A DNA stretch of 5,728 nt from Chloroflexota bacterium (GTDB taxonomy: Bacteria; Chloroflexota; Limnocylindria; Limnocylindrales; CSP1-4): the NCBI GenBank assembly GCA_021789355.1, contig JAJYJR010000407.1:1-5728 (forward strand), in the 5' to 3' direction. The position numbers were made by a program, and so were the translations under genes. Positions 1-3,780 of this stretch are shown here, piece after piece. The notes under the pieces are model-generated. The model did not search any database, was not told the DNA's origin, and saw only the letters and a list, made by a program, of their open reading frames with translations. Position 1 is the first letter of the stretch; each line of letters begins with the position of its first letter.

Positions 1-295
1 CAGGTCGGGATCCGCCACCCCCGGCCTCCAGTACCGCCTCGCGGTCGGACAGGAAGGCCAGCCGGGTGCCATCGGGGCTCCAGCGCGGATGCGTGTCGTG
101 GCGCGACCCGAGCGTGAGCTGGCGGGCCGGGGTCGAGCCTTCGGCCGGCGCGAGCCACACGGCCTCGCGGTAGTCGTCCTTTCCCGGGCCGGTGGCCTTG
201 ACCGTGAACGCAACCCATCGCCCGTCCGGAGAGAGGCGGACCTCGGTCGGCACGCGGAGATCATGGAGATCGGAGGGCAGCGGCGGTCTGGACAT
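1..295 (-). CDS. S9-family (prolyl oligopeptidase-type) peptidase, N-terminal fragment
   Basis: The reverse strand from an ATG at 295-293 is open for 98 codons and leaves the window at base 1, so only the N-terminus is present. The protein begins MSRPPLPSDLHDLRVPTEVR and carries two TolB/S9-type beta-propeller blade motifs: LSPDGRWVAFTV near residues 21-32 and PRWSPDGTRLAFLSDR near residues 71-86, with a QLTLGSRHD turn between them. This order (DL..L..P..VRLSPDG, then W-L-A-P, then QLT-G, then WSPDG..LAFLSDR) is typical of the propeller of bacterial S9 acylaminoacyl/dipeptidyl peptidases, in which the propeller gates a C-terminal alpha/beta hydrolase. The catalytic Ser-Asp-His domain lies outside the window, so peptidase activity is inferred from the family. 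A bare TolB-like propeller protein is the alternative. No signal peptide is seen, so it is probably cytoplasmic. A GAGAAGG Shine-Dalgarno four bases upstream supports this start. It is transcribed away from the polyphosphate operon. Confidence 0.85.
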   Translation of the reverse strand, partial: MSRPPLPSDLHDLRVPTEVRLSPDGRWVAFTVKATGPGKDDYREAVWLAPAEGSTPARQLTLGSRHDTHPRWSPDGTRLAFLSDREAVLEAGGGGSRP

Positions 296-299
296 GCAA

Positions 300-306
300 C
301 CTTCTC
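300..306 (-). promoter_or_regulatory. Shine-Dalgarno of the S9 peptidase gene
   Basis: On the minus strand GAGAAGG is followed by four bases (TTGC) and then the ATG at 295. It is a good anti-16S match and fixes the start of the partial peptidase gene. Confidence 0.6.
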
Positions 307-317
307 GTGGAAGCGAG

Positions 318-335
318 CGACCGGTCGGCGACCGG
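318..335. repeat. palindrome and short inverted repeat in the divergent intergenic region
   Basis: CGACCGGTCG (318-327) is a perfect 10-bp palindrome. It overlaps a second inverted repeat, CCGGTC-GGC-GACCGG (321-335), a 6-bp stem with a 3-base loop. It sits 22 bases upstream of the peptidase start and about 90 bases upstream of the leaderless promoter of the plus-strand operon. It could be an operator for a dimeric regulator or a hairpin in the peptidase 5' leader. In DNA this rich in C and G short palindromes also arise by chance, so the function is speculative. Confidence 0.3.
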
Positions 336-357
336 AGGCGCGGGGAGCGTTCGTGCG

Positions 358-363
358 AGTGTA
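358..363 (-). promoter_or_regulatory. possible -10 box for the S9 peptidase gene
   Basis: The minus strand reads TACACT here, one of the few A/T-containing hexamers in the intergenic region. Transcription would begin near base 351 and give a leader of about 55 bases that includes the Shine-Dalgarno and the inverted repeat at 318-335. No convincing -35 box is seen at the right spacing, so this is only a candidate. Confidence 0.25.
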
Positions 364-426
364 TCTCCGGCGCGAGGAGTCGACCGCCTTCGCGAGAAGT
401 GGACCGGCGTCGCACACGGGCGCGGC

Positions 427-432
427 TACAAT
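427..432 (+). promoter_or_regulatory. -10 box of a leaderless promoter for the DUF971/ppk1 operon
   Basis: TACAAT matches the sigma-70 -10 consensus (TATAAT) at five of six positions and stands out in very GC-rich surroundings. Its last base is followed by only six bases (CCCGCC) before the ATG at 439. Because transcription normally starts about 6-8 bases after the -10 box, the mRNA should begin at or next to the start codon, giving a leaderless transcript. This agrees with the lack of any purine-rich Shine-Dalgarno before that ATG. No clear -35 hexamer is seen 16-18 bases upstream. Confidence 0.6.
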
Positions 433-438
433 CCCGCC

Positions 439-816
439 ATGCCCTCCAGCTACACGTCGGGCGACGAGTACCTCGCTCCCTCTCGCATCCACGTCGATCG
501 CGAGGCCGGCCGCCTCGAGATCGACTGGGCCGACGGCCACCCCACCGTCTACGACACCGTGACCGTGCGCTGGCTCTGCCCGTGCGCCTACTGCCGCGGC
601 GAGGCCGGCATGCCCGGGTGGCTCGACTCGTCGCCGACGCTGACGCCCGACCAGACTCGCCTGGTGGACGTGCAGCTGGTGGGGACCTACGCCATCGCGC
701 CGACGTGGGCGGACGGCCACCATACCGGGTACTACACCTTCGAGCAGCTCCGCGCGAACTGCCCCTGCCCGGAGGACGAGGCGCGCCGAGCCGCGCGCAC
801 AACCGTGGAGCGCTGA
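439..816 (+). CDS. DUF971 / GBBH-like N-terminal domain protein (zinc-motif protein)
   Basis: This 125-residue protein is essentially one DUF971 (gamma-butyrobetaine hydroxylase-like N-terminal) domain. The family pattern is clear: LEIDWADGHPTVYD (residues 26-39), then LCPCAYCRGE (46-55), a VGTYAIAPTWADGHHTGYY strand region (81-99) and FEQLRANCPC (101-110). The Cys47-x-Cys49-x2-Cys52 triad with His94 of the second DGH matches the zinc-binding Cys3His set known from the N-terminal domain of gamma-butyrobetaine dioxygenase. There is no attached dioxygenase domain and no Mrp/ApbC ATPase beside it, so no reaction can be assigned; a structural or Fe-S-related role is only inference. An extra CPC at 108-110 is present. 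An in-frame start at 307 would add 44 low-complexity residues running across the promoter, so the ATG at 439, six bases after the -10 box, is preferred. It is the first gene of the operon; its stop overlaps the Shine-Dalgarno of the next gene. Confidence 0.9.
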   Translation: MPSSYTSGDEYLAPSRIHVDREAGRLEIDWADGHPTVYDTVTVRWLCPCAYCRGEAGMPGWLDSSPTLTPDQTRLVDVQLVGTYAIAPTWADGHHTGYYTFEQLRANCPCPEDEARRAARTTVER

Positions 817-820
817 GGAG
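815..820 (+). promoter_or_regulatory. Shine-Dalgarno of the YbjQ/UPF0145 gene overlapping the upstream stop
   Basis: GAGGAG lies 9 bases before the ATG at 830 and shares two bases with the TGA of the DUF971 gene (814-816). A terminating ribosome is therefore parked on the ribosome binding site of the next gene, which suggests translational coupling. It contrasts with the leaderless first gene. Confidence 0.65.
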
Positions 821-829
821 GCGACCGCC

Positions 830-1174
830 ATGATCATCAGCACCACCAACTTCGTGGCCGGCTATCGCGTCGCCGAGACCAAGGGCCAGTGCTTTGGCGT
901 GGTGGTCCGGAGCCGCGGCCTCGCCGGCAACGTCGCCGCCGGGCTCCGGTCGATCATCGGGGGCGAGATCAAGGAGTACACCGAGCTCCTGGAGGACGCC
1001 CGCAAGCACGCGATCGATCGCATGGTGGCCAACGCGACCGCAATGGGCGCCAACGCCATCCTGACCATGCGCTTCGACAGCTCCGAGATGGGCCAGACCA
1101 TGACCGAGATCGTGGCCTACGGCACGGCCGTGGTCATCGAGCCGGGCCAGTCCGGGTACGAGCAGGCGCGCTGA
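830..1174 (+). CDS. YbjQ / UPF0145 family protein (putative heavy-metal-binding domain)
   Basis: The 114-residue product spans a complete YbjQ/UPF0145 domain. It opens with the typical strand ISTTNFVAGYRVAETKG (residues 3-19), followed by VVVRSRGLAGNVAAGLRSII (24-43), the GGEIKEYTELLEDARKHAIDR helix start, the hallmark A-x-x-MGANAIL segment near 70-80, MRFDSSEM, and a final edge strand EIVAYGTAVVIEP (93-105). The family forms small oligomeric alpha/beta proteins. It is often labelled heavy-metal-binding, but no ligand or reaction is firmly established and I see no clustered Cys or His metal site here. There is no signal peptide or membrane helix, so it is cytoplasmic. The Shine-Dalgarno at 815-820 and a length equal to the family norm support this start. 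It lies 13 bases after the DUF971 gene and 26 bases before the membrane protein gene, consistent with co-transcription with ppk1. Confidence 0.9.
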   Translation: MIISTTNFVAGYRVAETKGQCFGVVVRSRGLAGNVAAGLRSIIGGEIKEYTELLEDARKHAIDRMVANATAMGANAILTMRFDSSEMGQTMTEIVAYGTAVVIEPGQSGYEQAR

Positions 1175-1200
1175 GCGCGGCCGGACCGGCGAGACGGGCA

Positions 1201-1587
1201 ATGGGCAGCACCGATCTCTCGCAGCTGCTGCGCGGCGCGCTGGGGATCGCGGGCGGGCTCGGGTTCCTGTTCGGGCTCGTGGTCATCGCGGCCGGCGAGC
1301 CGGTGGGCGGTTCATGGCTCCTCATCCCCAGCGCCATCCTGATCCTGATCGCGCTGTACGAGCAGACCCGGTACCGGGCGCACCCCGAGGAGGGGGCGGC
1401 TGCTCGCCCCAACCCGCCGCCGGGGCCACCGTGGAGCCCGCGGCCTCCGGCGACGCCTCCTGCGAGCCCCGGGACCGGGCGCTACGAGCGGACCGACGAG
1501 GTCTTCGACGACCCAACGACCGGCAAGCGGCTCCGGGTCTGGTTCGACCCCGCGACGGGCGACCGACGCTACACGCCGGAACCCTGA
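1201..1587 (+). CDS. small two-helix membrane protein with proline-rich linker, unknown function
   Basis: I do not recognise a family for this 128-residue protein. It has two hydrophobic helices, residues about 14-31 (LGIAGGLGFLFGLVVIAA) and 38-53 (SWLLIPSAILILIALY), separated by a tight GEPVGG turn, so it should form a hairpin in the cytoplasmic membrane. A proline/alanine-rich linker follows (about 62-92, many PP and PxP). The C-terminus (94-128) is charged and aromatic and contains two related motifs: FDDPTTGKRLRVW at 102-114 and FDPATGDRRY at 115-124. Arginine after helix 2 (R57, R59) suggests a cytoplasmic tail. The ATG at 1201 is 26 bases after the YbjQ stop, with only a weak GAGACGGG upstream; no better in-frame start is seen. 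Its stop lies 7 bases before the earliest ppk1 start, so tight coupling to ppk1 is likely. A role in anchoring or regulating polyphosphate metabolism is inference from position only. Confidence 0.75.
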   Translation: MGSTDLSQLLRGALGIAGGLGFLFGLVVIAAGEPVGGSWLLIPSAILILIALYEQTRYRAHPEEGAAARPNPPPGPPWSPRPPATPPASPGTGRYERTDEVFDDPTTGKRLRVWFDPATGDRRYTPEP

Positions 1588-1594
1588 GCGCGCC

Positions 1595-3721
1595 ATGACC
1601 GCGGTCCGTCCCCACGGCGGTCAGACGACCGGCACGCAGCGAGCGGGCCGGAGGGAGCGGCATGCGCCGGCGATGCCGTACACCAACCGCGAGCTGAGCT
1701 GGCTCGACTTCAACGCGCGCGTCCTGCACGAGGCGCTGGACGAGCGCAACCCGCTCCTCGAGCGGGCGCGGTTCCTCGCCATCTTCGCGAGCAACCTCGA
1801 CGAGTTCTTCCAGGTGCGCGTCGCCGGGGTCAAGCAGCAGATGGCCGCGGGGGGCGCGCAGCGCACCCCGGACGGGCTGAGTCCGGCCGAGACCCTGCGC
1901 GCAATCCGTGCCAGGGTCCTGCCCCTGGTCGCGGACCAGTCCGACACGTGGGCGCGGGTGCGGCACGAGCTGGTCGGGCACGGGATCCGGATCGTGGGCT
2001 GGTCGGAGCGGCCCGAGCGTCACCTGGAGCTGCGCCGGCGGTTCATCGACGAGATCTTCCCGGTGCTGACGCCGCTGGCGGTCGACCCGGGCCACCCATT
2101 CCCGTACATCAGCAACCTGTCGCTCTCGCTGGCCGTGACCGTTCGCAACCCGGAGAGCGGCGAGCGCGGGTTCGCGCGGATCAAGGTCCCGCCCGTGCTC
2201 CCCAGGCTCGTGGAGGTCGGGGTCCGGACCTACATGCTGCTCGAGCAGATCATCGCAGAGAACCTCGACATCCTCTTTCCCGGCATGGAGATCATCGAGC
2301 ACCACCTGTTCCGCGTGACGCGCAACGCCGACCTCGCGATCGAGGAGGACGAGGCCGACGACCTGCTGCTCGCCATCCAGGAGGAGCTGCGCCGGCGGCG
2401 ATTCGGCGAGGTGGTCCGCCTCGAGGTGGAGCGCTCGATGCCGGCGGAGACGCGGGCCATCCTCGAGCGCGGACTGCAGTGCGCGCCGGAGGACGTGTAC
2501 GAGGTCGCCGGGACGCTGGACCTGACGGCGCTCTTCGAGATCGCCGATCTCGACATCCCCAGCCTCCAGCTGCCCGCGTGGACCCCGGTGACGCCGGCGC
2601 GCCTGGCGCCGGCCGCCCCGGACGAACCGGTCGACGTCTTCGCCGCGATCCGCGACGGCGACATCCTGGTCCACCACCCGTACGAATCGTTCGCGCGGAC
2701 CGTGCAGCGCTTCGTGGAGCAGGCCGCCGACGACCCCGACGTGCTCGCGATCAAACAGACGCTGTACCGCACCAGCGGCGACTCGCCCATCGTGCAGGCG
2801 CTGATCCGCGCCGCCGAGCGCGGCAAGCAGGTGGTGGTCCTGGTCGAGCTCAAGGCGCGCTTCGACGAGGAGGCCAACATCGGCTGGGCGCGAGCGCTCG
2901 AGCAGGTGGGCGCCCACGTGGTGTACGGGCTGGTCGGCCTCAAGACCCACTCCAAGACCATGCTGATCGTCCGCCGGGAAGGACGGGGCCTGCGCCGCTA
3001 CGTCCACATCGGGACCGGCAACTACAACACCAAGACCGCCCGTATCTACGTCGATCTCGGGCTCCTGAGCTGCCGCTCGGAGCTGGGCGCCGACGTGACC
3101 GACCTGTTCAACTTCCTGACGGGCCTCTCACGCCAGCGCTCGTTCCGCCGGCTGCTGGTGGCGCCGTTCGCCCTGCGCGAGGGTGTCGTCGCGCGCATCG
3201 ACCGGGAGATCGAACGCCAGGTGAGCGGTGCCGGAGGGCGCATCGTGATGAAGCTCAACGCGATCGTCGACCCGGCGGTGATCCGGGCCCTGTACCGGGC
3301 GAGCCAGGCAGGCGTGCAGGTCGACCTGCTGGTGCGGGGGATCTGCTCCCTGCGGCCCGGGCTGCCGGGCGTCAGCGAGACGATCCGCGTCCGATCGATC
3401 GTGGGTCGCTTCCTCGAACACTCGCGGATCTTCTACTTCCGCAACGGCGGCGACGAGGAGTTCTCGATCGGCTCGGCCGACATGATGGAGCGCAACCTGG
3501 ATCGTCGCGTCGAGGCGGTGACACCCGTCGACGAGCCGGCCCTTCGCGAGCGGCTGCGTGACATCCTCGACGTGATGCTGCGGGACGATCGGCGCGCGTG
3601 GGAACTGGGGAACGACGGGGTCTGGCGCCGGGTCGAGACACTCGTCGCCGAGCCGGCCGGCGTCGACACGTTCGAGGTGATGATGACGACCGCGCTCGGG
3701 CTTGCCCAGGAGTCCGCGTGA
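1595..3721 (+). CDS. ppk1: polyphosphate kinase 1 (PPK1)
   Basis: PPK1 reversibly transfers the gamma-phosphate of ATP to a growing inorganic polyphosphate chain through a phosphohistidine. This 708-residue protein covers all four family domains: an N-terminal helical domain opening with YTNRELSWLDFNARVLHEA (from residue 29), a middle domain (about 145-330), and two phospholipase-D-like C-terminal domains (about 340-510 and 515-700). The catalytic histidine is in GLKTHSKTM (His452) and the second conserved histidine in FLEHSRIFYF (His609). Their spacing of 157 residues equals that of E. coli His435 and His592. Arg392 (LYRTSG) and Arg422 (KARFDE) fall exactly at the E. coli Arg375 and Arg405 offsets, so the active site appears intact. 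HHPYESF (360-366), HIGTGNYNTKTARIY and SADMMERNLDRR are also present. Start choice is open: ATG 1595 is 7 bases after the upstream stop, whereas ATG 1673 would begin MPYTNREL, closer to homologues, and drop 26 basic, probably disordered residues. It lies in the operon directly before the CYTH-CHAD gene. Confidence 0.97.
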   Translation: MTAVRPHGGQTTGTQRAGRRERHAPAMPYTNRELSWLDFNARVLHEALDERNPLLERARFLAIFASNLDEFFQVRVAGVKQQMAAGGAQRTPDGLSPAETLRAIRARVLPLVADQSDTWARVRHELVGHGIRIVGWSERPERHLELRRRFIDEIFPVLTPLAVDPGHPFPYISNLSLSLAVTVRNPESGERGFARIKVPPVLPRLVEVGVRTYMLLEQIIAENLDILFPGMEIIEHHLFRVTRNADLAIEEDEADDLLLAIQEELRRRRFGEVVRLEVERSMPAETRAILERGLQCAPEDVYEVAGTLDLTALFEIADLDIPSLQLPAWTPVTPARLAPAAPDEPVDVFAAIRDGDILVHHPYESFARTVQRFVEQAADDPDVLAIKQTLYRTSGDSPIVQALIRAAERGKQVVVLVELKARFDEEANIGWARALEQVGAHVVYGLVGLKTHSKTMLIVRREGRGLRRYVHIGTGNYNTKTARIYVDLGLLSCRSELGADVTDLFNFLTGLSRQRSFRRLLVAPFALREGVVARIDREIERQVSGAGGRIVMKLNAIVDPAVIRALYRASQAGVQVDLLVRGICSLRPGLPGVSETIRVRSIVGRFLEHSRIFYFRNGGDEEFSIGSADMMERNLDRRVEAVTPVDEPALRERLRDILDVMLRDDRRAWELGNDGVWRRVETLVAEPAGVDTFEVMMTTALGLAQESA
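3708..3712 (+). promoter_or_regulatory. Shine-Dalgarno inside the ppk1 3' end
   Basis: AGGAG, within the last ppk1 codons, lies five bases before a GTG at 3718 that overlaps the ppk1 TGA as GTGA. It is the best ribosome binding site near the junction, yet it serves the short frame 3718-3780 and not the CYTH-CHAD frame. Confidence 0.4.
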
Positions 3722-3780
3722 GCGGCGGTACCGCGTGGGCGCGGTCGGCGGGCGCCCGGATACCGCGGGCGAACTCGTGA
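3718..3780 (+). CDS. possible 20-codon coupling ORF between ppk1 and the CYTH-CHAD gene
   Basis: A GTG at 3718 overlaps the ppk1 stop in a GTGA arrangement and has AGGAG five bases upstream. It opens a 20-codon frame, product about MSGGTAWARSAGARIPRANS, which ends at TGA 3778-3780. That stop in turn overlaps a GTG at 3777 in the CYTH-CHAD frame, again as GTGA. The peptide resembles nothing I know. It may carry ribosomes from ppk1 to the CYTH-CHAD start by two stop-restart events. Alternatively it may mark a frameshift: a -1 shift, or one base missing from the assembly, would join it to the CYTH-CHAD frame. Chance is also possible for so short a frame in GC-rich DNA. Confidence 0.25.
   Translation: MSGGTAWARSAGARIPRANS

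Noticed and set aside
307..438. N-terminal extension of the DUF971 protein to base 307
   Set aside because: The added 44 residues are unlike the family and span the divergent intergenic region and the TACAAT box. The ATG at 439 explains the promoter spacing and the family length.
89..562. A 157-codon plus-strand frame over the left edge
   Set aside because: It is antisense to the propeller motifs of the S9 peptidase and runs through the intergenic promoter into the DUF971 gene in a wrong frame.
1175..1200. Possible promoter or terminator between the YbjQ gene and the membrane protein gene
   Set aside because: The 26 bases are GC-rich with no -10-like hexamer and no stem followed by T residues, so read-through in one operon is simpler.
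1322..3007. A 561-codon open frame on the minus strand opposite the membrane protein and ppk1
   Set aside because: It is antisense to an intact PPK1 with all catalytic residues. The product is a low-complexity Arg/Leu/Asp/Val/His-rich sequence with no domain signature, as expected for the mirror of a GC-rich gene.
1948..3561. A 537-codon plus-strand frame inside ppk1
   Set aside because: It is an out-of-frame shadow made mostly of Arg, Gly, Ala and Pro, and overlaps the conserved PPK1 frame over its whole length.
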